Assembly: GCA_949879855.1 (NCBI GenBank)
Contig: CATLBX010000004.1
Location: 1-35,676, forward strand
Source: an uncultured Coriobacteriia bacterium
Lineage (GTDB): Bacteria; Actinomycetota; Coriobacteriia; Coriobacteriales; QAMH01
Length of the DNA stretch: 35,676 nt
Direction: 5' to 3'
The notes under the pieces were generated by a model. That model was given only the letters and a program-made list of their open reading frames with translations, was not told where the DNA came from and did not search any database. The translations under genes and the position numbers were made by a program. Position 1 is the stretch's first letter. The number at the start of each line of letters is the position of its first letter. Below are positions 1 through 9,063 of the stretch, in pieces.

Positions 1-1086
<1,086 letters not shown>

Positions 1087-1191
1087 ACGCGGAAGCCTCC
1101 TCGAAAAGAGAGCGATGGTCTTCCCAGTATAGACATGGAGTCAAGAATAGCGATGACAAGACGATGACGAGTATCCAACGCCCGAGCGACG

Positions 1192-1428
1192 CTACAGCAG
1201 CCCCTTCAGGTACGCGATGATGTCGGCGGACTCGAGCATAGGCTTGCCATCGATGACCAAGCACGGCGATTGCGTCGTGCCGTTCATGTCCAGGAGCTCC
1301 TGGCGATGCTGCGGCTCTGTGGAGTTGACAGTCTCGATCTGGATGTCGTTGGCTTCCATGAAGTCGAGCACCCGATAGCAGAACGGGCAGCCAGGCTTGC
1401 AATAGAGAATCATGTTGTCGAACTTCAT
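1192..1428 (-). CDS. Glutaredoxin/thioredoxin-fold protein with CPFC motif
   Basis: MKFDNMILYCKPGCPFCYRVLDFMEANDIQIETVNSTEPQHRQELLDMNGTTQSPCLVIDGKPMLESADIIAYLKGLL; CxxC and cis-Pro region (TQSPCLVIDG). Confidence 0.85.
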   Translation of the reverse strand: MKFDNMILYCKPGCPFCYRVLDFMEANDIQIETVNSTEPQHRQELLDMNGTTQSPCLVIDGKPMLESADIIAYLKGLL

Positions 1429-1438
1429 GGAAGCCTCC

Positions 1439-2932
1439 TTAGAGTGCCTCATCCCTCATGTGGGGGAAGAGCAGCACGTCGCGGATGGTGGGCGCGTCGG
1501 TGAGCAACATGGTGAGCCTGTCGATGCCGATGCCGATGCCACCGGCGGGCGGCATGCCGTACTCGAGCGCGCGAATGTAATCCGCATCAAAGCCCATGGC
1601 CTCGTCATCACCCATGTCCTTCGCCTTGACCTGCGCCATGAAACGCTCGGCCTGGTCGACCGGGTCATTGAGCTCGGTGAAGGCGTTGGCATACTCGTGA
1701 CCCAGGATGAACAGCTCGAAGCGCTGGGTGAGCTCGGGGTTGTCCGGATGCTTCTTCGCGAGCGGCGAGACCTCGAGCGGATGGTCGATGACGAAGGTGG
1801 GCTGGACGATCTTCTCCTCGGCGACGGCCTCGAAGATCTCGGCGATGAGCTTGCCCTTGCCCCAAGCAGCCTCGGCGTGGCCACCGTTTTTCTCGAGGAT
1901 GGCCACCAGCTCTTCGCGCGTGCGATCGAAGGAGACATCCTCGCCCGCATGCTCGCTGGCAAGCTCCATCATGGAAGCACGGCGCCAGTCGCCCGAAAGG
2001 TCGAGGGCGGTGCCCTGGTATTCGACCTGCAGGCTACCGCAGGCAGCCATGGCCGCGGCCTGGAAGCAACCTTGCGCCAAGTCCATCATGGACTCGAGAT
2101 CGCCAAAGGCCTCGTAGGCCTCCATCGTGGTGAATTCGGGATTGTGGTACGGGTCCATGCCCTCGTTACGGAAGATGCGATCCAGCTCGAACACCTTGGG
2201 AAATCCACCCACGAGCAGGCGCTTCAGGGGAAGCTCCGTAGCGATGCGCAGGTAGTAGTCGCGGTCGAGCGCGTTGAAGTGCGTGATGAAGGGCTTGGCG
2301 TTAGCGCCGCCGATGATCGGGTTGAGAAACGGCGTCTCGACCTCGTAGTAGCCCTCGTCCTCCATGAAACGACGGATGGCGGAGATGATGCGCGAGCGCT
2401 TCTTGAACGTCTCGCGAACCTCGGGATTCACGACCAAGTCGACGTAGCGCTGACGATAGCGCGTCTCCTTGTCCTGCAGGCCGTGGAACTTCTCGGGAAG
2501 CGGGCGCAGGCTCTTGGACATGAGCTCGAACGACGTGACCGCCACGGAAAGCTGGCCGCGGCGCGTGCGCATCATGGTGCCCTGCACGGCGATCCAGTCG
2601 CCCACGTCCAGATCCTTCAGCTCCTCGAAGGCATCTTCGCCCAGGGCGTTGATGCGGCAGAAGAGCTGGATGGTGCCCGTGTGGTCCATGAGCTCGAGGA
2701 AGGCGACCTTGCCCTGTGCGCGCTTGGCCATGACGCGGCCGGCGATGGCGACCTCGTCTTCGGTGTCCTGCCCGTCTTCGAGATGGGCGTACTGCTCGTC
2801 AAGCTGCTCGACCGTATGGGAGCTGGTGAAGGCGTGGCCGTACGGATCGCGACCGGCGTCGATGAGTGCCTGACGCTTGTTGTGACGAACCTCTACGGGG
2901 TCGTCGACGATCTCCCCTTGCATGTCGGTCAT
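1439..2932 (-). CDS. lysS: Lysyl-tRNA synthetase, class II
   Basis: Class II aaRS motifs: FRNEGMDPYHNPEFTTMEAYEAFGD, GMPPAGGIGIGIDRLTMLLTDAPTIRDVLLFPHMR. Confidence 0.97.
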   Translation of the reverse strand: MTDMQGEIVDDPVEVRHNKRQALIDAGRDPYGHAFTSSHTVEQLDEQYAHLEDGQDTEDEVAIAGRVMAKRAQGKVAFLELMDHTGTIQLFCRINALGEDAFEELKDLDVGDWIAVQGTMMRTRRGQLSVAVTSFELMSKSLRPLPEKFHGLQDKETRYRQRYVDLVVNPEVRETFKKRSRIISAIRRFMEDEGYYEVETPFLNPIIGGANAKPFITHFNALDRDYYLRIATELPLKRLLVGGFPKVFELDRIFRNEGMDPYHNPEFTTMEAYEAFGDLESMMDLAQGCFQAAAMAACGSLQVEYQGTALDLSGDWRRASMMELASEHAGEDVSFDRTREELVAILEKNGGHAEAAWGKGKLIAEIFEAVAEEKIVQPTFVIDHPLEVSPLAKKHPDNPELTQRFELFILGHEYANAFTELNDPVDQAERFMAQVKAKDMGDDEAMGFDADYIRALEYGMPPAGGIGIGIDRLTMLLTDAPTIRDVLLFPHMRDEAL

Positions 2933-2934
2933 GA

Positions 2935-3414
2935 CTAGTGGCCGACCTTCGTGAGCGTGAACTTCATCTTGCGGCCCGTGGGACCCTCATATTCGATGAC
3001 GTCGCCCTTCTTGTGGCCGAGCACGGCGGCACCCACGGGGGACTCGTTCGAGATCTTGCCCTGGGCGCTATCGGCCTCGGCGCCGCCGACGATGGTGAAG
3101 ACGCGCTCGCGGCCATCGTCGTCGGTCAACGTGACGGTCGAGCCGATGACGACGCGGTTGCCCTTCTTGGGCGCGTCCACGACCTGGGCGTTCGCGAGAA
3201 CGTCGTTGATCTCGGCAATGCGCTGCTCGAGAATGGCCTGCTCGTTCTTGGCGTCGTCGTACTCGGAGTTCTCGGAGATGTCACCGAATTCGCGGGCGAT
3301 GCGAATGCGCTCGCCGACCTCGTCGCGCTTCTCGGTCTCGAGATAGTGCAGCTCCTCCTCGAGCTTTGCCTTGCCGTCTGCGGTCAGGACCACGTCGTTT
3401 GCGTTGTTCGCCAT
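2935..3414 (-). CDS. greA: Transcription elongation factor GreA
   Basis: MANNANDVVLTADGKAKLEEELHYLETEKRDEVGERIRIAREFGDISENSEYDDAKNEQ...; GreA coiled coil and C-terminal domain. ATG at 3414 chosen over the upstream ORF start. Confidence 0.95.
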   Translation of the reverse strand: MANNANDVVLTADGKAKLEEELHYLETEKRDEVGERIRIAREFGDISENSEYDDAKNEQAILEQRIAEINDVLANAQVVDAPKKGNRVVIGSTVTLTDDDGRERVFTIVGGAEADSAQGKISNESPVGAAVLGHKKGDVIEYEGPTGRKMKFTLTKVGH

Positions 3415-3488
3415 GGGGTGTCGTCTCCGTTCATACGTATCGTCTGCCCGCATGCAGAGGCGGGCTGATTTGCCGGTCAGGTGCCGTG

Positions 3489-3788
3489 TTACTCGGCCTT
3501 GCTTGCGGGAGCCTTTTCCGTCTCGACAACGACCTCTTCGGCCGCCGCCTCCTCGACAGGCTTGGCCTGGGGCGCGGGCTCTGCCGATGCGTCCGCCTCG
3601 ACCTCGGCCGGCTTCTCGGCATCGTCCTTCTTCTTGCCGTCCATGCCGTCACGCAGGCTCTTGAACGTCCTGCCGATGGCATTGCCCAGCTTGGGCAGGT
3701 TCTTGGGGCCGAAGATGAGCAGAACCACAATCAGAATGATGATTAGCTCAGGAACGCCAATGCCTCCCAGGAAGGGAATCCTCATCAT
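3489..3788 (-). CDS. tatA: Sec-independent translocase component TatA
   Basis: MMRIPFLGGIGVPELIIILIVVLLIFGPKNLPKLGNAIGRTFKSLRDGM...; N-terminal TM, FGPKNLPKLG hinge, amphipathic helix, acidic tail. Exact start is 3788 or 3785. Confidence 0.87.
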   Translation of the reverse strand: MMRIPFLGGIGVPELIIILIVVLLIFGPKNLPKLGNAIGRTFKSLRDGMDGKKKDDAEKPAEVEADASAEPAPQAKPVEEAAAEEVVVETEKAPASKAE

Positions 3789-3864
3789 ATCCTCCAAGCT
3801 TTGCATATGTGCACTGCGCGAAGAGCGCGTACACGACTTATCACGTATCGCACCATAATAAAAC

Positions 3865-3897
3865 AAAGGGGCTTCCGTCGAATGCAGAAACCCCTTT
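3865..3897 (-). terminator. Putative rho-independent terminator downstream of tRNA-Pro
   Basis: AAAGGGG...CCCCTTT inverted repeat followed on the minus strand by GTTTTATT. Confidence 0.55.
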
Positions 3898-3906
3898 CTG
3901 GCAATC

Positions 3907-3983
3907 TGGTCGGGATGACTGGATTTGAACCAGCGACCTCTCACTCCCGAAGCGAGCGCTCTACCAAGCTGAGCCACATCCCG
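3907..3983 (-). tRNA. tRNA-Pro (anticodon CGG), CCA encoded
   Basis: CGGGATGTGGCTCAGCTTGGTAGAGCGCTCGCTTCGGGAGTGAGAGGTCGCTGGTTCAAATCCAGTCATCCCGACCA folds as a cloverleaf; anticodon loop TTCGGGA. Confidence 0.95.
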
Positions 3984-4049
3984 AATGCGCGGTGATAGAT
4001 TCTAGCAGATTATGCGTGCGGTGCGAGGGATTTTTGTATCAACTCTCCC

Positions 4050-6731
4050 CTACCTCACCCCGTACCAGCCGAAGTCCTCGTAACGCCAGCCGATGCTCAC
4101 CAGATGGTCGCGCTCGACGTCGCTCGTGGTGTAGTGGTGGCTGCCGGAGTTGTTCCTCCATGCGGTGGGGTCGACGGTGGGGTTGAACAGGCGGTGCAGT
4201 CCCACTCCCTGATTGTCGTCGGAGTACCAGCCGATGCCCTCGTCGGACCAGCCCACGGAGATGAGGTGGTCGCGCTCCACGACACTCGTGGTGTAGTGGT
4301 GGTCGGTGCCCGAGTAGAGACGATAGACCGGGGTGGCCGAGATGACCGGGGCGGTCCAGGCCTCGCCCTCGTAGAGCCAGCCGGCGGCCACGATGTTCTC
4401 GATTTCCGAATAGTGGGCGGTGTAGAAGTGCTCGCCGGAGTTGGAGTTGTAGGCGCGGTACATCACCTGGGTGGCCACGGGATCGGGCGTGGCGGCGCCG
4501 GGATCGTCGGGAGCGCCGGGTTTGTCGATGGCGAAGGACACCGTGCGCGTGCCCTGGTAGTTCCCGATTCCCGTCACGGTCGCGGTGGCGGTTCCCGCAT
4601 CCACGTTGTTCGCGTAAGCAACCTCATAATCGGCGCCTTGTGCAAGCACGCCCCCATCCAACATGACCGTCAGCACAGGCATGATGGGCTGGCCCGTCCA
4701 CACCTGCGTTGCAACAGGCTCGATAATCGCATCGCCGATGTCGGCCCTCGTGATGTCGAACGTGCAGCCGATGCTCGTCTGCGCCTTGAAAATCCCATCG
4801 CTTGCAGCCGCAACGGTCACGTGCGCCGTGCCGACGGACGTGTTATCGGCATAGGAAAGCGAGAGGCCCAGGTCCTCGGCGGAATCGGTGCCGAACGTCC
4901 AAGTCTCCCCCGTCACCGGATACGTGAGAGTGACGTACGGCCTGCAGCCGTTGACTCGGTAGGCCTGGTTAGACGCAACGGAGAGCTTGCACGTGCCGAG
5001 GTCGATGAAGTCGACATCGTTCGTGAACGCCTTAATGCGAGCAACGGAGGGCGCTTCGTCATTTTCCATGTACGCGGTGTTTCCCGCGAGGTCGAACCAC
5101 GTCGCGGCGTCGTTGGAACGAACGAAGCTCTGGTTGGGTGACGACGCACTCGTGAAATGCACGAACGTCGTCGTGTCGCCGTACTTGTCACCGGCACCGT
5201 AGGTCGAATCGACGGTGTAGTACACGTCGTCGCCATTGGCATGGGAGAGGGTGAAGACGACGGAGTACTTCGAGCCTTGCGCCACGCGCACGGGTTCGGG
5301 CAGTTCGACCATGTAATAGCCCTGGTACGTCATCTTGCCCGTCACGGGCATGGCAAGGGCGGGGGCGCCGCTCGTGGGATTGGCGGCGTCCTTCACGTCC
5401 GTGTAGATCTGGACGCTGTAGTCGACGTTGACATCGACCAGTTGCGACAGGGACACGGCTGTGACCTCCTCCGCACCGTCCTCGTTGGCGTTGGCGGTGA
5501 AGACGTTGGCGATGCTCCCGCCGGAGACGACCCTGTTGGCGCAGTTTCCGGAAGTGCCGTCGTACTGGTAGTTGTGATCGTATGCATCGACAGGACCGGC
5601 GAAAAACGCGGTGACGAACGAATCCGTCATGGACAGGTCCTCGTAGGACATCCAGAAATACCCGCCATCGCCCCATTCCTCGCCCCAGCTATTGCGCATG
5701 AGCCACGCGCCGTTCTTGGGCAGGGGCTCGCCATAGGTAACGAAGTTGCTCGCGGGATAGTCATCATCCCATCCGACGATGACGACATCGTGGTTGATGC
5801 CGGGCTTCTCATAGTTGTAATAGACGTTCGTGGTCTCGTTGAAGTAATTGAGGTCATCCATGTACATGCTGTGCAGGACGGCTCCGTAGTCGTAAATCGC
5901 CTGCTTGACGTCGTTTTGATCCTCATTGGAAATCATGCGCGTGCCCTCGAGGAGATAGGAATTCTCCGTGTACGCCATGCCGGCCTCCAGCGCGGTGGCG
6001 TCGGTGAAGGCGTCACGGGCCTCGAAGAACTCCGGGGTGAAGTCCTGACCGGTCGAGGGATAGTACTCATATTCGAACTCGTCGTAGGCGTCGAGCAGCT
6101 CCTTCATAGGCGCCACGGCCTCGTCGACGGCGCCCGCCCACTTCGCGAGCGTGCCGGTAGCCAACATCGCATTGCCGCCGACCCCCAGGTACGGATCGCC
6201 GGTGCCGTCAAACCACGCCCCCGAAAACGCGGACCCCCTGGGCGTGTTGTAGTCGCCTACCGTGCCGCCCAGGGGATCGACCGCCTCGTGGTACGAAAAG
6301 TACCCGAGGTGGCGCTCGGAGAGATCGAGCTTGGCGGCGTCAGCGCCATCCCTCTTGATGAGCGACGATTCCATGCAGGCGATGGTGGCATAGGCCCAGC
6401 AGAATCCGGAAGCACCCTGGTCCTTGACGGGAGTCACGTAACCTCGCGCACGAGAGCTGTAGGAACGCGGCAGCGCCGCCTGGGCCGTGAGGGAATCGTC
6501 GTTGGCGTCGTGGATGCTGAGCGCGGGAAGACCGTCGTCGATATGCCCGAGTCCGCGGGGACCGACCGTGGTCGCAATGGACGTCACAGCCGTGTTCGCC
6601 TGCACAGGTTGATCTGGCAGGGCGGCGAAGGCGGATGCCGGCGAGAACGCGAAGGCCAGCGCAAAGGCGAGCAGAGCGCTCATCGCAAGTCGTGACAAAC
6701 GGGGGCGTTTGGTGCCAGAAGCGCTGTGCAT
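4050..6731 (-). CDS. Secreted papain-family (C1A) cysteine protease with C-terminal DUF5648-like module
   Basis: Signal peptide MHSASGTKRPRLSRLAMSALLAFALAFAFSPASAFA; catalytic segments QGASGFCWAY, GINHDVVIVGW, LMRNSWGEEWGDGGYFWMSYED; C-terminal VMYRAYNSNSGEHFYTAHYSEIENIVAAGWLYEGEAW. SD AGGAGG upstream of ATG at 6731. Confidence 0.9.
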   Translation of the reverse strand: MHSASGTKRPRLSRLAMSALLAFALAFAFSPASAFAALPDQPVQANTAVTSIATTVGPRGLGHIDDGLPALSIHDANDDSLTAQAALPRSYSSRARGYVTPVKDQGASGFCWAYATIACMESSLIKRDGADAAKLDLSERHLGYFSYHEAVDPLGGTVGDYNTPRGSAFSGAWFDGTGDPYLGVGGNAMLATGTLAKWAGAVDEAVAPMKELLDAYDEFEYEYYPSTGQDFTPEFFEARDAFTDATALEAGMAYTENSYLLEGTRMISNEDQNDVKQAIYDYGAVLHSMYMDDLNYFNETTNVYYNYEKPGINHDVVIVGWDDDYPASNFVTYGEPLPKNGAWLMRNSWGEEWGDGGYFWMSYEDLSMTDSFVTAFFAGPVDAYDHNYQYDGTSGNCANRVVSGGSIANVFTANANEDGAEEVTAVSLSQLVDVNVDYSVQIYTDVKDAANPTSGAPALAMPVTGKMTYQGYYMVELPEPVRVAQGSKYSVVFTLSHANGDDVYYTVDSTYGAGDKYGDTTTFVHFTSASSPNQSFVRSNDAATWFDLAGNTAYMENDEAPSVARIKAFTNDVDFIDLGTCKLSVASNQAYRVNGCRPYVTLTYPVTGETWTFGTDSAEDLGLSLSYADNTSVGTAHVTVAAASDGIFKAQTSIGCTFDITRADIGDAIIEPVATQVWTGQPIMPVLTVMLDGGVLAQGADYEVAYANNVDAGTATATVTGIGNYQGTRTVSFAIDKPGAPDDPGAATPDPVATQVMYRAYNSNSGEHFYTAHYSEIENIVAAGWLYEGEAWTAPVISATPVYRLYSGTDHHYTTSVVERDHLISVGWSDEGIGWYSDDNQGVGLHRLFNPTVDPTAWRNNSGSHHYTTSDVERDHLVSIGWRYEDFGWYGVR

Positions 6732-6899
6732 GGGTTCCTCCTGCAGGTCGTGCCGGGGGCATGGACGCGTAGGAGCATATTTTGGCAGAGAGCAGGAGAG
6801 AAGAACGGGCACGTAAGGTCCCTTTCGCGCCGAGGGTGCGAAGGATGTCGCATGAGGGAGGGTCTATACGCCTCGAGCCTCCTGCCCCACGTCGCATGG

Positions 6900-6929
6900 G
6901 CCGAAGTCCTCGTAGCGCCAGCCGATGGA
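6900..6929 (-). pseudogene. 30-bp relic of DUF5648-module coding sequence
   Basis: gccgaagtcctcgtagcgccagccgatgga at 6900-6929 is identical to 9082-9111 inside the second DUF5648 module. Confidence 0.65.
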
Positions 6930-6933
6930 CCCG

Positions 6934-7809
6934 CTAGTTACCCGCGAGGTCCTTCCATTTGGCGCCATCCCCGACGCTGTCGGCAAGTTCGCGCAGATGC
7001 TCGTTGTTCGCAGCAGCAGCGCCGCGCAGGTCGACCTTGGCTCCCCTGTCCCTATACCAATCCGTGCCCTCGAAGTAATCCTGAAGGTCGGGATTGCTGA
7101 AATGGTGCCCCTCGCGCGCAAAGGGCTCGTTCCAGGCGATGCAAATCTCGGCCGGGGTCAGGCCCATGGCCTTGAGCTCGCCCATCCCGTATTCACGCGT
7201 GCTCGAGTCCGGCAGCACGTAGCCATCGGAATCGCGCCGCACGGTGCCCGTGAGCTTTTCGCCCGAAGCCGTGTAGACCACGAGCGTAACGGTGTCGGGA
7301 CTAGAAGGCGCATCCATAATGGAGGCCGAGGGATACGACGATGAGGAGGACGGCGCGCTGTTTTGCGGGACGAGCTGGGAGAACGCGTTCACGCCCCCTG
7401 CCGCACAGCCGCCGACGCCGAGGGTCGTGCATCCTCCGACCACCAGTACGAGCAGGAGGATCACGTCGACGAAGGAGATGACCGTGCCCGCGATGGCAAG
7501 ACCCTTCGGGGTCTTGGTCAGGCCAATGAGGGACAGGACGGCACCCAGAATCCAGAGCAGCCAGCCCGCCACCGGCACCCACGAAAGGAACAGCCCGAGC
7601 AAAGCGCACACAAAACCGGCTATGCCAATTCCGTTGCCTCCCGGCTGGGAAGCCTGTTGGTCTGGGGCGACCGGCTCGAACGGCTTGGTGGCATCGGGAC
7701 GCCGTGGCATGAAGGCTGGATCGTCAGCCGGCCTGTCGACCTTGGTTCCGCAGTGCTGGCAAAAGGCAGCGTCATCTGGAATATGCTTGCCGCAACGCGT
7801 GCAGTACAT
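6934..7809 (-). CDS. Zinc-ribbon membrane protein with C-terminal YARHG-like domain
   Basis: MYCTRCGKHIPDDAAFCQHCG zinc ribbon, two hydrophobic TM segments, then YVLPDSSTREYGMGELKAMGLTPAEICIAWNEPFAREGHHFSNPDLQDYFEGTDWY resembling YARHG. Confidence 0.8.
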   Translation of the reverse strand: MYCTRCGKHIPDDAAFCQHCGTKVDRPADDPAFMPRRPDATKPFEPVAPDQQASQPGGNGIGIAGFVCALLGLFLSWVPVAGWLLWILGAVLSLIGLTKTPKGLAIAGTVISFVDVILLLVLVVGGCTTLGVGGCAAGGVNAFSQLVPQNSAPSSSSSYPSASIMDAPSSPDTVTLVVYTASGEKLTGTVRRDSDGYVLPDSSTREYGMGELKAMGLTPAEICIAWNEPFAREGHHFSNPDLQDYFEGTDWYRDRGAKVDLRGAAAANNEHLRELADSVGDGAKWKDLAGN

Positions 7810-7865
7810 GATGGTTCCTCCCCGATGAAAAGTTGCTGGTATCAAAATACCATGCAAGGGTGGGA

Positions 7866-8282
7866 CTAGGAGAGGTGAGGGACGGCTTCCCGCGCCGTCA
7901 TCTTGGGAACGAACGACTTGCGAAACGCTTTTTTGTCATAGCTGATGATGGCGTCGACCTGCAACGCCTCGGCTACGCTGCGGATAAGGCCGTCCTCGTA
8001 GTCGGGCTCGTCGGAATCGAGCGCGGCAAACACCTGCAAACTCGTCAGGTCGACCAAGTCGAACGTCTCGGCAATGTCGCGGATCGACGCGCGCGCCTCC
8101 CCCTCGCGCATGCAATGGGAGTGAAGGGCATAGTAGATTTCGTTCAACGAAGAAGAGAGCGCATAGCACGATGCCTCCTGCTCAAACGCAGCGTGAAGCA
8201 AGTTCGACACATCATCATGAAATGGGGATGAGGGATACACCCAATACAAAAGGGCGTTGGCGTCAAAGAGAAGCGATTTCAC
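7866..8282 (-). CDS. PIN-domain (VapC-like) toxin
   Basis: MKSLLFDANALLYWVYPSSPFHDDV...; PIN acidic residues (FDAN, LNEIYYAL, DSDEPDYEDGLI, DAIISYDKKAF). Overlaps the upstream AbrB-type ORF. Confidence 0.82.
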   Translation of the reverse strand: MKSLLFDANALLYWVYPSSPFHDDVSNLLHAAFEQEASCYALSSSLNEIYYALHSHCMREGEARASIRDIAETFDLVDLTSLQVFAALDSDEPDYEDGLIRSVAEALQVDAIISYDKKAFRKSFVPKMTAREAVPHLS

Positions 8283-8562
8283 GGGCCCCGCGCTCCTTCC
8301 CCTCGCGCAGCAAGTCGTCCGCCGTCTTGCCCCGCGGCCACGGAGCCCGCGTCTTGCGAGAGGCGATTCGCTCCTCGGCCTCGCGCAGACGCGTCAGACG
8401 ATCCGCCGAATCATCGTAGACGGCGGTGATGACGACGACGCCCTTCCTGGGCGAATCGAGACGCAGGGAGGCGTCCGGCTCGATGCAGGCTTCCTGGCGC
8501 AGCGTCTTGGGCAGCAGCACGGCCATGCTGTTGCCAACTTTTGTGAGCGTGGACACGGTCAT
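8263..8562 (-). CDS. AbrB/MazE/SpoVT-type antitoxin (VapB-like)
   Basis: MTVSTLTKVGNSMAVLLPKTLRQEACIEPDASLRLDSPRKGVVVITAVY; swapped-hairpin AbrB N-terminus. Overlaps the toxin ORF by 20 nt. Confidence 0.8.
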   Translation of the reverse strand: MTVSTLTKVGNSMAVLLPKTLRQEACIEPDASLRLDSPRKGVVVITAVYDDSADRLTRLREAEERIASRKTRAPWPRGKTADDLLREGKERGAREIASL

Positions 8563-8584
8563 AATCACTCCAATCGTCGGGAGT

Positions 8585-8602
8585 ATTATGACGCGTTATA
8601 AT
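8585..8602. promoter_or_regulatory. Putative VapBC operator palindrome
   Basis: attatgacgcgttataat, 16/18 positions palindromic, 22 bp upstream of the antitoxin ATG. Confidence 0.5.
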
Positions 8603-8648
8603 TACGATAACCCTATGGGAACTGCCGCCTATGCGCAATGGGGCAACC

Positions 8649-8771
8649 ATGACCAACCTTGAGTCGTATCTGAAAAAACGCGGGATTACCGAAAAGCAGA
8701 TGGAAGAGGCACGCGGGCAAACAGAAGCCCCGCAAGTGATGACGCGTGCTGCGAGACACATCAAGAAATAG
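8649..8771 (+). pseudogene. Possible remnant of an antitoxin gene (short ORF MTNLESYLKKRGITEKQMEEARGQTEAPQVMTRAARHIKK)
   Basis: N-terminal segment resembles the leader of small XRE-type antitoxins from memory; no HTH follows and the ORF stops after 40 aa. Confidence 0.3.
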
Positions 8772-9009
8772 ATGAAGAGCTGTTGAAGGCCGAAATGGAA
8801 ACCTATCACGGTATCATGCGAGGTTACGAACAGTATCTCAATGGTGAAGCGACCCCTGCTGAGGAAATGTTCGCGAAAATACGAGCTGATCGCGGATGGG
8901 ATGAAGAGTGAGGCGACGAATCATGATTCATGAAATCCAAACCGGCATGATGCAGCACAAACTAATACAAGCGTAGTGTTTTTAGCAGTATTCCAGCGAA
9001 ACAAACCTG

Positions 9010-9034
9010 AGGCCGCCCATACGGACGGCCTTTT
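9010..9034 (+). terminator. Putative rho-independent terminator
   Basis: aggccg...cggcct stem followed by tttt. Confidence 0.45.
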
Positions 9035-9063
9035 CGTTGAGTTTCGCGGGCCAGCAAGCCTCG

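Noticed and set aside
1412-2938. 508-aa plus-strand ORF opposite lysS
   Set aside because: Shadow ORF from GC codon bias; the minus strand encodes a full LysS with class II motifs.
5157-6695. 512-aa plus-strand ORF opposite the cysteine protease
   Set aside because: Antisense shadow ORF, Val/Gly/Arg-rich with no domain; the minus strand has signal peptide and catalytic motifs.
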